From Acanthaster planci (taxonomy: Eukaryota; Echinodermata; Asteroidea; Valvatida; Acanthasteridae): a DNA stretch of 64,000 nt. Of this stretch, positions 1 to 9,800 are shown in pieces; position 1 is the stretch's first letter, and the number at the start of each line of letters is the position of its first letter. The stretch spans positions 1,763,615 to 1,827,614 of the forward strand of contig NW_019091396.1 of NCBI RefSeq assembly GCF_001949145.1. Reading direction: 5' to 3'. Position numbers and translations under genes: made by a program. The notes under the pieces were generated by a model, which saw nothing but the letters and a program-made list of their open reading frames with translations, did not search any database and was not told the DNA's origin.

Positions 1-120
1 AAATTTCTCAGCTAATTTCACATTTTAGGACACTGTTATCACCTTCTGTATGTTCTGCTAATGGCTGTTTTAACATTTTAATATGGGAATATTAGTGTTG
101 TCTGTATTTAGAACTCTTGC
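1..120 (-). repeat. Partial copy of the ~200-bp dispersed repeat (family A), cut by the window edge
   Basis: Read on the minus strand, this begins with the same GAGTTC-type end and CAGACA block as the copies at 430-632, 2620-2842, 2895-3095 and 20668-20880. The other half would lie left of base 1. It is non-coding and recognised only by similarity to the other copies in this window. Confidence 0.55.
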
Positions 121-215
121 CGAACTGAGTAATTTCATTGTATGGACGTCTTCCCGGTTAAGTATACTCGGCCATGGTCCCCAGCACAGACTTGATAATA
201 CAGCATCACAATAAG

Positions 216-790
216 CCTTGTCGAGTTAAAGTTGAATCAAATCTGGTACACTGAGTTATATATACATCTGATTACACATAAACATGCCAATTTAAATTCC
301 CCAGACTAAAGACACTGTTGCTATACCTCGTGATTCGAGCCAAGCTTTTGCATAGTGACTATCATCTCTGGAATGGACTGGTTCCTTTGTGCCCTCTGAA
401 AATAATGACTATATTGTGCAAGGTGTGAGAAGAGTTCCATAGATGGACGCCAGTAATTCTTTCCTACAGTGACTTAATAGCCATCACTCAGAAAGCAAAA
501 TTTGTCCAGAAAAGTTCACTTTAGGAGGGAAAATAACAAGTCGATTTACTGAGAAAACACTTAGAATTTTTCAGACCAGTCTCATAGGGTTTGTGTGCAG
601 GGTGTCAAGTGGCATGTGGAACTGTTCCCAAAGGCGTCTCTTATTTGTAACTGAGCAGAAGCTTGTCCCAAATCACGAGGTACAGCAACAGTGTCTTTAG
701 CAGGAAGAATTCAAACTGTTATGTTCACGTGAATTTAAAGAACTCAGTACACCAGATTTTATTCAAATTTAACTCACAAAAAGCTTATTA
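216..790. repeat. Fold-back element with ~140-bp inverted arms, split by a nested repeat
   Basis: Bases about 216-365 reappear in reverse complement at about 648-790. Shared blocks include CTAAAGACACTGTTGCT and the CTGGTGTACTGAGTT / CTGGTACACTGAGTT pair. The arms flank a complete family A repeat (430-632), so that repeat seems to have landed inside an older inverted-repeat element. No open frame of note lies inside. A non-autonomous DNA transposon is the likeliest identity. Target-site duplications were not resolved. Confidence 0.6.
430..632 (+). repeat. Dispersed ~200-bp repeat, family A
   Basis: It starts with GAGTTCCATAGATGGACGCC, ends with TGGAACTGTTCCC, and holds the internal block CAGACCAGTCTCATAGGG. 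The two ends are short inverted repeats of each other (GAGTTCCA / TGGAAC), as in a MITE. It matches 2620-2842 in the same orientation and 2895-3095 and 20668-20880 in the opposite one. It is non-coding. Confidence 0.65.
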
Positions 791-1471
791 GAAAATATTA
801 CACATCGTGAGGTAAGCAGGGCACAGCCTAGCCCAGGTTGGACCATGGAGGAATAAAACATGGTTGGACGTTGTCTTCATTTCCCTCCGTAACGTAGTAC
901 GGTCAGGGAGTCCATTGGGCTAGGCACAGCCGTGCTCATGACTTTGCAAATAGCCTAATGACAAAAAATTTAAAGAGAAAACAAATCAACTTAAAAGAAA
1001 GAAATATAATCTTTCCACATGAAATTAAAAGAAGTATGATATACAATCTTCCAGCCTGGATTAACTACAAAATCGGTTTATCGGAAATTTACCTAAAAGT
1101 TGTCAAGGAAAAACTGTATCGCTCAGTCATGGTGTGAATGAATGATCTTGCTATAACTGCTCTGCAACCAGACGCTACCCAGACGCATTCAACTATAGTT
1201 AACATGCGAGCAAAAAGCAGGGAACCTGACTCCCATTCAGCACGTGAGGGCGCTGTAACCACAAACCGGGTTGATTGCAAAGACTCAAAGAGCTGTAATT
1301 TGGAAAATGAATAAGTTGTCTAGAATCCTTCAAAAATTTCACCTTTCCTTCCGAGAGTTGGAATTAAGATTTTGGGAGAGATTTGGAGGTAATCCACCCT
1401 TGGGTAAGGACTTTTTATAATTGTTTCCAGAATGATTTAGGCTCATTCTTATCAAGAAGTCTAGCTCAACT
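791..1471. other. Intergenic DNA without recognised genes
   Basis: No credible coding exon was recognised. The only open frame of length (1089-1280, minus, 63 codons) has no recognisable motif. The missing 5' exon of MRPL32 could lie here or further upstream, but no candidate start plus donor convinced me. Confidence 0.4.
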
Positions 1472-1942
1472 GAGTGTAGCCCTACTAGTGTGGCACAGTC
1501 ACTCCCGGTCTATCCTTAGCCACACATCCGTATGCACAGTTTCGTGTCGGCGTACTTAACATTTTCGGCGCACCCACTTATCATCGTGGGCGCAATTTCT
1601 TTTGCACACGAACATGATCCTTGACCTTTCCATTTTCTAAAAACCATTTATTGAATGATTTCACTCACGTTATTCAGGTATTTTACAGTCTTTTTGCCAT
1701 TCAATCTAACAGGCTCGCTCTCTCAGTCGCCATCTTTAAAATAAGATCGTTGAACAATACGTCCTTGACCCCTCATCGTCTCGACGGCTCTTCTATGTCA
1801 AACAGTTTACGTATGTCTTGACATGATAATAAGTGGGTCCGCCGAAAATGTTCAGTACGCCGACACGAAATTGCGCATACGGATGTGTGGCTAAGGATGG
1901 ATCGGGAGTGAGAGTCCGTGCCACACTAGTGGGGCTATACTG
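1472..1942. mobile_element. Fold-back MITE-like element with ~115-bp terminal inverted repeats
   Basis: Bases 1472-1584 match the reverse complement of 1823-1942 almost base for base, with a few substitutions and short indels. Shared blocks include CTTAGCCACACATCCGTATG and CGTGTCGGCGTACT. The 238-bp centre carries only a 66-codon open frame with no recognisable domain. Long arms and a non-coding core fit a non-autonomous fold-back or MITE element. The terminus is about AGTGTAGCCC / CAGTATAGCCCC. No clear target-site duplication was seen. Confidence 0.75.
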
Positions 1943-1974
1943 ATTGGAGCGTTAGGCTTTAGGCCTACAGTTAC

Positions 1975-2092
1975 TTCACCCCATTTCCACGTAACCCCCT
2001 AACCACTTTGTCCCATCCCCACTTAACCCCATACCCACATCGCCCCATCTCCACTTCGTCCCATCCCCACATCGCCCTGTCCGTGCTCGAGT
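1975..2092. repeat. C-rich minisatellite, unit about 16 bp
   Basis: A degenerate unit close to CCCCATCCCCACTTAA / CCCCATCCCCACATCG is repeated six to seven times. The strand is almost free of G. It directly follows the fold-back element at 1472-1942. No coding function is implied. Confidence 0.65.
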
Positions 2093-2130
2093 GTGTTACA
2101 AGCATAGGGCCTAGCTCTACTTGGTACTAA

Positions 2131-2190
2131 GTGGAACGTTAGTATTCCTGTTTTTTTATTTTGGACGGGATTGTCATACTAACGTTCCAC
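2131..2190. repeat. Perfect 15-bp inverted repeat (hairpin)
   Basis: GTGGAACGTTAGTAT at 2131-2145 is perfectly complementary to 2176-2190, with a 30-nt T-rich loop. It may be the end of a small transposon or a simple cruciform. No gene overlaps it. Confidence 0.55.
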
Positions 2191-2619
2191 GCCTAGAGTG
2201 GAATTATAGTACCCCTGGAACTGTGGGGTCCAACGTTTGCCCCGTTCCCACGTTGTCTGGGCAAAAGACTAGTTGATTGTGAAACAGTCGTTGGTAGAAC
2301 TCCCAAACGTCACATCAACGAGTCTTGTGCTCAAACCACAGATAAGCCACTCATGCATGTGTCTTGGAGGACCATGATCGCCCATACACTTATTGCGCTA
2401 GGGAAATCTAGGCACGTGTATTTGAATGGGAGGAGGCATCGAAAATGCTCAGATTTTGACAAATTTTGGAGTCTGAAATATCGTTGAAGCCCCAACAGTT
2501 TGACTTTGGCATTTAGGTAGTAATAAAGGTACGTTTGGTCAGTATTTGGAATTTTTGGGAACCGTTGTCACTTTACAATGCATTAAGCAAACGTATTAGT
2601 AATACCATGCGTAACCCCA

Positions 2620-2842
2620 CGAGGGAAAGAGTGCCATATAAGGACGCCAGTAGTTCTTCCTTACAGTGACTTAATAGCCTTCAGAAACCAAAAACATGTC
2701 AAGAAAAGTTCAATTTATGAGGGAAAATACCACATTGTATACCAAGAAAACACTTAGATTCTTTTTCGGACCAGTCTCATAGGCATAGGGTTTTAGCACA
2801 GGGTGTCAAGTGGCGTCCGTGTATATGGAACTCTTTCCCCCA
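2620..2842 (+). repeat. Dispersed ~200-bp repeat, family A
   Basis: This is a second plus-orientation copy. It shares with 430-632 the blocks GGACGCCAGTA, ACAGTGACTTAATAGCC, GAAAACACTTAGA and AGGGTGTCAAGTGGC. It faces the inverted copy at 2895-3095 across a ~50-bp spacer, so together they make a large imperfect palindrome. Confidence 0.65.
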
Positions 2843-2894
2843 CTAGTTTGGCCCGGAGACTAGCCCCAGACGAGGGCCAGTCCTCTAGACTACC

Positions 2895-3095
2895 TTCGGA
2901 AAAGAGTTCTGCATATGGATGCCACTTGACACCCCATACACAAACCTTATGAGACGTGTTTACTCAGTAAACGACAGTGGTATTTTCCTTCCTAAAATAA
3001 ACTCTTCTGGATGTATGTTTTTGCTTTATGGCAAATAGGTCACTGTAGCCTATAGGGAATTATATTGGTGTCTGTATTATGGAACTCTCCCCCCA
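2895..3095 (-). repeat. Dispersed ~200-bp repeat, family A, inverted copy
   Basis: Its reverse complement follows 430-632 and 2620-2842 throughout (GTTTACTGAGTAAACAC, GGGGTGTCAAGTGGCATCC). Both boundaries carry the GAGTTC / GAACTC ends of the family. Confidence 0.65.
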
Positions 3096-3888
3096 CCCAA
3101 AAAAATGGGGAACTTGATGAGAAAGCTTTATGATATTTTTCTTATTTTGTTTTCGTATTTTTTTTTCAGTTTGGTATACGGCTTCACTGACCTGATTAAT
3201 CTGTTTATTAAATCACCAGGAAAGAGTTCCATCTGTGGGTCTACGGAAAACACTTGATGCCCCTATGAACAAACCTAGACTTTTCTGAAAAAAACTAAAT
3301 GTTTTCTAAGTAAATGCTTCACAAATCAATTTCAAATTGATCTGGACACTGTTGTGTTTTCAGATCTGTTTAATTCGTGATTGAAGACAGCCTAGATTCA
3401 TGTTGTAGACAACCTGGAATCGTAAATGTAATATAAGTGTATCTGCAAACGAGTTTGCCCATATTAATTTGCAGTATATTTGCACCCAAATGACAAAGCT
3501 CACTGTGTAAAGGGTTTCTGCAAATCACATCAGAAATACTGTTCAAATGACCCTTACAAATCAGTAGGGCCTATTTGTGGCATTTGGTTGTTTATTAATA
3601 GTGTTCCGCTATAACTTGGCTTATTTGAAAAAAATCTGAATTTTCAGCCAAAAAATAATACTGCTGGTGAGTGGTTAAGTCAATTGAATTGAGATCTCAA
3701 GCATGGCTAGTGAGGTAGTAGTGAGGACTTTGCCTTTCCCTTGAGCATGAAAAATAACATGTAGAGAAGTCTGTCAGCTGAAGAGCCAGTGAAGTTGGTG
3801 TGATTTTATTCTGCAAATGTTCCCACAATCAGGGGTTCCATTGTGGTTTTAGTCGTACAAAACTAAAGCACTTTTTTTTTTACTTCAG
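3096..3888. other. Region upstream of the MRPL32 exon; no gene recognised
   Basis: AT-rich sequence with a further partial family A fragment near 3220-3340. It ends in a long T-rich polypyrimidine tract and CAG at 3888, which form the acceptor of the MRPL32 exon. The N-terminal MRPL32 exon was sought here and not found. ATGGCTAGTGAG at about 3704 opens a frame that stops after 13 codons. Confidence 0.4.
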
Positions 3889-4958
3889 GCCCAGCTCTCG
3901 CAATCCAAGGTCCAGCGTTAATTCAGGACAGAGCAGCAGACAGTGGTGGAGACCTAGCGAGCATCTTCGATGGCCTGTTGTGGGCAGTACCCAAGCACAG
4001 ACGTTCCATCCAGCGCAATCGCACCCGACGAAGGGACACACAGAAGCTGATTAAACACATACCCCAGGAGAGGTTCACTACTTGTGAAGTCTGTGGTCAC
4101 ACCAGGATGATCGGGTTTCTCTGTGGGTGAGTTCAACATTTGGAATACATGTACATGTCAAAAGAGAAGTTGTCTACTTGGATAGTTTGTAGCCATAGCA
4201 AGATAACTGGGGGCCTCTGCGGGCAAGTCCAAATGTTCATTTTTGTTTGCTCTCTAGAGAAATTTTGGGGATGACACTTGTTCAAGCGAGAAGCATAATT
4301 TTTAAAAATCCACAAGGGAACCTAGTTACTTGTAGCAGTGTTGCTTACTAGGAAATCAAACTGCTAAATGCAGATGGAATGGAAATCCCAACTGATGTCT
4401 ACTCTTGAACATCTAAATGGGTAATTGTGTATGTGTGTTGTTTTGCCAGGAATTCACTCGGCATAGTAGATAATCATTATAAACTTGGATTTTATGCCTA
4501 TGGGACAAAGTTGTTTATACAGATGTTATCGAAATCCATTGGAGGTGTCGTCAAGAGCCATATGTAGAAGTTAAGTTTTTATTGGAAATGTAACAATTTG
4601 TTGGTTACATTGTTTCTTTTCAATTGGTTCTCCTGGGAAGCCTCCTTACACCCACCTCCTGGCCCAAAGTGCTAGGAATAACCTGGAGATCTGACACCAA
4701 CCTGCATAATATGGGACCTTTATAAAACGCTATATTTCTTGCTCCTTCTCCAGACACTGCTTGATCAGAATAAGGCAGGAAACAAGGGAAATCAGGGACC
4801 GACTCATGGGCCAGCTAGACGAGACCCAAATGCTCCCAGAGAAGGAAAGCGTCGTCGTGTACGAGGGAGAAACGGCAAGGCCTGAGGACAAGGAGAAGTT
4901 GATCGTTGAAATGAAAAAGAAAAGACCCCCTTGGTTCAGCAGGGCCCTGCTGGAGTAG
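3889..4958 (+). CDS. MRPL32: Mitochondrial ribosomal protein bL32m (MRPL32), 3' two exons; N-terminus missing
   Basis: Structural protein of the mitochondrial large ribosomal subunit, which carries a zinc ribbon. Two exons join in phase: 3889-4126 and 4754-4958 (TAG stop), each with consensus borders (TACTTCAG acceptor, GG/GTGAGT donor, CTTCTCCAG acceptor). The ~147 visible residues begin PALAIQGPAL, a segment conserved just inside mature L32m. A basic stretch follows (NRTRRRDTQKLIKHI), then the zinc ribbon with CEVC and, across the splice junction, CGHC. The C-terminal half has YEGET and ends in the family's KKKRPPWF motif. About 50 residues of N-terminus and presequence should lie in an upstream exon not identified here. 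Possible polyadenylation signals (AATAAA) are at 5711-5716 and 6097-6102. The gene converges with the SLCO gene at 6850. Identity is secure; the partial 5' end is the limitation. Confidence 0.92.
4157..4231 (+). pseudogene. Degenerate duplicate of the MRPL32 zinc-ribbon half-exon in the MRPL32 intron
   Basis: Thirty bases past the real donor, the intron repeats the preceding exon end in the same orientation and frame. The exon reads QERFTTCEVCGHTRMIGFLC and this copy reads KEKLSTWIVCSHSKITGGLC. It is followed at the same place by GG/GCAAGT, a GC-type donor. The first zinc cysteine is Trp and the Gly after the second Cys is Ser, so the copy could not form a normal ribbon alone. It looks like a local tandem duplication decaying inside the intron. 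No clear acceptor precedes it. An alternative exon is possible but less likely. Confidence 0.5.
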
Positions 4959-6849
4959 CCCTGAGTTGCACAAACATTTGATATCTCCCTGTGACTCTTC
5001 CATTTGGATGTGTCTGTTCTGGAGTTCTCCGCTTGTCCAGTCAGCTGGCTCCATCTGTAGTGATTTACACCATCAAATACGGAGGTAACAGCACCCTCTA
5101 TGGACCAACCACCAGCATTAAGAGTTTGCCATTTCCGATGCTTTCCAAGTGTTTGGCCCATAAAGCATCTGTACATGTAGGTTTTCATTTTTCCCCAAAA
5201 GATCGTCAAAAAAAAGTCCCAAGTATAGAAAGAAAGTGCCATCAATCTTCCATTAAGGTCCCCCCAAAAAGTCTCCAGTTTCTAGTCAGGAGCTGGCTCT
5301 AAAAGTGGTGGGGCGACGTAGATTTTTTTTAACCTGCATTTTTTAAAAAATTTTTTCTGGAAATTATGCGTGTATAATGCGCGATGTCCATTGCGACTGC
5401 ATGCACACGAAACGCCTGCCGCTACCAACACTAAAATAGACTGGCCCCTGTGCTTTTATTGTTTGAAAGCATTTTCAGTTTGTACATGTGCACAGGACAT
5501 AAGACCACATCATTTGTCTGGTTCCCAGATGTACAAAAATGACGTCATCTGAAAAAGAGTGCCCAACTAAATGTATGGGGAAACTAAAGGGACTCGTTTA
5601 CTGGGCATATTGCCCAACCATACCCCATCAAAAACACGTTAAAATTACGCAGTAGCAGGATTCCGGTCAGTGTAGCAAGTTGGGCAGCTTGTGGACATCA
5701 TTTTATACCAAATAAAAACTTTGCCGTCACGCAGGTCTATGGCAGTTGCGTGCGCTGACCAGAAACCAGAGACTTTTGGGGGGCCTAATGTTATACTTTT
5801 TTATTTGTTTTTGTTTTTCTGAACCAAAGCATGATAAAACTTCAAATTAATCAGCTTACTTTTGTGAGGTATGCCGCAAAAATTATGCTTTGAATGTGAA
5901 GTGTTTTCTACTCACTAAATACAGTCACACTAGAATCAATTGATTTCTGAAAAGCCATGCACAATTTTGATGTTTGCCAAGGAACCAACATTATAGAAAG
6001 TTCCTTCTTGAATTTGGATAGTTATATACATGTATTGTGTCACCGACTTGTGCTTTTCTCTGTTCAATGACAATGCGGTCATCACAGTTTACAAAAAATA
6101 AAGTTTTCTAAAATCCACTCAATACCACCAAAAAGTTTGTGTTCTTGGCCTTAAGAAAAAGAGAGGTAAGGACATACATGTACAAGCACGTCATCCAGTG
6201 TATTGCATATTTTGGTTTATTTCTGAATTGTTTTTAGAAACAAAGTGAAGTATACATATGAAACCTCTGACTGCCAACGACACAATGTATTTTAACCTGC
6301 AGTGATGCAGAAATGATGCTTCAGACAATAATTTTCAAGATGTATTTTTTTTTCAGACAATAAGTTTTTCAGACAATAAGTTGACTTGATATCTGAAAAC
6401 TTACACCAATTATAAAGCACAAACATGTGTACACAGGATCCTACTCCATGATATGTGCTGGTTTTTTTTCTCTCTCAACTTTTCCAAGTGATCAAGATTA
6501 ATCAAATGAATTCCTGCCGTATGCATTCATCATAAGGCACATAAGACTGACCGGTGAATTACTGTTTCCAGTTATGTCAAATGGTACTCAATGCTAAAAT
6601 GACTAATAAAATATTGCACCCAACCATGGTGCTCATTTTAAGAATACTTCGCAGAGGAGAGAAAACCGTCCCTGGAAAAAGTTGAAGAGGGTGGCTTGCA
6701 GCTTCATCCTCATCAGATGATAAATTCTCTGAACTCCTGCATAGTGCCAGTTCTTAGGCTGCTCTTCCATCACTGATATGAAGTAATTTGTAATAGGAAG
6801 TTTTTGTACGGAACTTCAAACAGTTTTTCCTCCCTCAAGAATGCCCATG
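4959..6849. other. Convergent 3'-end region between MRPL32 and SLCO
   Basis: AT-rich sequence with no credible exon. Plus-strand AATAAA signals (5711, 6097) suit MRPL32. TTTATT on the plus strand at 6216-6221 and 5455-5460 gives AATAAA on the minus strand for the SLCO transcript. The two 3' UTRs may therefore overlap tail to tail. Open frames antisense to the last MRPL32 exon (4730-5245) are shadows. Confidence 0.5.
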
Positions 6850-9800
6850 TCACACACTGACTTGGAGAGCAACTTGTCTACAAGCATCCTGTCTACTCGC
6901 ATTGTCCGCTGCATCCTCAGATGAGATTGGGGTGTAGAAAGCAAAAGCTAGGCAGTAGAAGATGAAGACCACGCCTTTAATGATCATGCCCAGCACGGTG
7001 GCGTAAAGTGAGAGATCAGCGCGATTGTAGAACCAACACTGTCCCCTCTCCCCGCATTCTTGGTGCCACAGCGTGCAGGCGGTGTCGAAGATATACCCGA
7101 ATATGATTGGTCCGGGGATGGATCCTTAGAAAGTAGATCATTGAAAGGAGATAAATTGCTTCAATTAGCTAACACTGTACACTTGGGCATTTTGTATTAT
7201 ATGTTACAGTCGCACTCCATCGTCCATGATGTACATACGTGTGGCTTTAAGAGGCATTCACCAATAAACAGAAAGCCTGTGATTACCCCCTTTAATCCTA
7301 AATATCCTAATTCCCCCCCCCCCTTTTTTTAGAATTTTGCAAATTTTCTTAGTGCTAGCAAACTTTTTTAGAATTTTGCAAACTTTCATAGTGTTAGCAA
7401 ACTTACAATTAAAACAAATACATATGAAGAAGTTGGTTTATCTATGTAATTTTTCCCCAAAACAGGTGAGACAGGATTTGCTTCTTTATCAAGAAAAAGT
7501 ATTTAAAGTTGATGTTTAAAAACATACTCTCACTCCTCGCAGTAACCTTCTTAAGATTCAACACACAACAACACAGGATCACAAAATCACTTGCATAACA
7601 TGGACTTTTTGTAATTGGCCAAGCCAAATACATGTCACTTCATGTCTATTAAACAATTTTTGCCAGGGGTACAATTTATCTTTAAAAAAAGTCAAAACAA
7701 ACAATACAAAAATAGTGACAGGAAAATAAAATTTTAACAGGAGTGCTCCTTCAAACCAGGAAATGAGTGGAGGGGGGGACTATCTTTGCTGACCCACATG
7801 TACATGTATGTACATGTATACATTTATCACTATGATGTGGCAAGAGACTCAGATTAGTAATGAAAAGAGTGTCATTGTAAATGGAAATGATACATATATG
7901 TTTCAGTGGAAGTAATTTTTTTACCTGGTAATCTTTGAACATGTACCTTCGGAGAAGGTTTTGCTGTAAAAACGTTCTTTCGTGAATGACTTACAGCACT
8001 TTGTGCCAAGGCCACAGTACATTATGCCGAGGCCGTAGCATATTAAAGTAACAGCAGCCACCCATGTCATTTGTCAAGATAAACTATCGTGAATGAGGGA
8101 AGACAGTGTGGATTTCACAGTCACCCCTTGAATGTTGAACCAGAGACCTGCATGAACAGCCAAAAATGTCATGACTGTCAACTGCAGCGGGTTCCCATAC
8201 GGTACGGTACGTACGTACGAGGGAAACAGAAATATGTGGCTTGTTTCCACTGTGAGTCATGCTATCAAAGTCCACCCAGAGACATTTCCTGGAGCAGTGA
8301 TGGCAATGATTAATCAGGGCCAGCTGCACTTACCCAAAGACCTGACTAGAAAGCCATGCAGTCCCAGAGCATATGCCTGCTGGCCATCTGGCACACATCT
8401 GAAACAGAAGAAGTAGTGCTGATATTTTGTTGTTAACTTGTGACATGTTGCTTGTGACTAGATATCCTGGCTCTAACTAATACTGTAGACACCAGCAATT
8501 CATACAAGCACTCTGATGCATGTAATGATAAACGAGTGTTTGGGAACAATATTTATAACAATGTTGGATGTATGTACATGTAGTTGCATGTACAGTGGAC
8601 ACACATCTCTCAAGTATCAATATTTCTTTGCAACATTGGAGATCATCTGGAACAAAATGAGTGGTACACAGTACATGCATGTAGTACTCTGTGTCATAGC
8701 ACTGTGTCATCTACTGCTGTTGCTAGTAAATGATCTAGTTTTCAGAATTATTTGTATAGTTTTTTCTCTGATCAATTTTAGGATGATGCTGTAGGGTGCA
8801 TCTGAAGCCAAACAGCATCACTGACTGACAAAGGGGGGGGCCTTAATGATGCCACACCCCTCCCCTCCAAAAAAAACCCAGAAGCATACTTGGGTGGGGG
8901 ATGAGAAAAATGAAATTTTGGGAGACTAGTTCACTTCTTTTCCAAAGTATGTAAAGAGCCCCCCAAATTTTCTTACCCCTCAGAAAGGCCAGAAAAAGTA
9001 AAAAAAACTCAAATTTTTGGTCCCACCTCCACCCCGCTCCCCCCAAAATGGCCCACTCCCCTTCCCCAAAGGAACTTTGGTTCTGGATTTGCTCTCAACC
9101 GGCACAATCTCTGTGCTGGTTAAGGACAGATCCAGAACCAAAGCAGCATGGTCTAGCAACCTGAAAGGTTGTAAGTTTAACACGTTGACTGCAGCACATA
9201 GTTTCAAATGGCCGTTCCCATTTGCCAAGCATACTGTGCGCATGTGAGCATATTTAATAGGTACCTTTCAGGTGTCTACTCTAACATGAGCATTTTACAG
9301 ATCCTCCACACTGCCAGCAGCATACTTGTTGTGTTCTTCAGTGATGCCAGTGTAGCCAATTTAAATTACAATCGCCTTTTATTTCCTCTGAGTATACTCA
9401 TAGTGGCAAAATATGGTACACCTGTTACTACGAGTATGCTCGTAGTTAGCAGTTAATGTGTTAAATCTTGTCCAACTATTAAAACATGAACTGCCTCATT
9501 AATACTGGAATTCATAGAAGTCAAAGCAATCAATACTGTACTTTGTGTATTCAAACAATGAACAGCTACAATGTACAGAATCTATATCCTGATTAGACAC
9601 CCCTTGTAAAAAAAAAGTGACATTTTTCTTCCTATCCGAACAATGTCCAAACTTGCCAGCTCGTGTACATGCTCCTGTCTTACCTCAGTATAATGTTCAA
9701 CGCTGGAACACCACAAAAGACGTAAAATACTATAACAGCAGTAAGGACCACAATGAACAGCCAGAGGTGACTGCAAGTTGTGTGGCACAGACCAGGTGTT

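Noticed and set aside
4730-5245. 171-codon minus-strand open frame
   Set aside because: Shadow of the last MRPL32 exon, whose plus-strand frame ends in the family motif KKKRPPWF.
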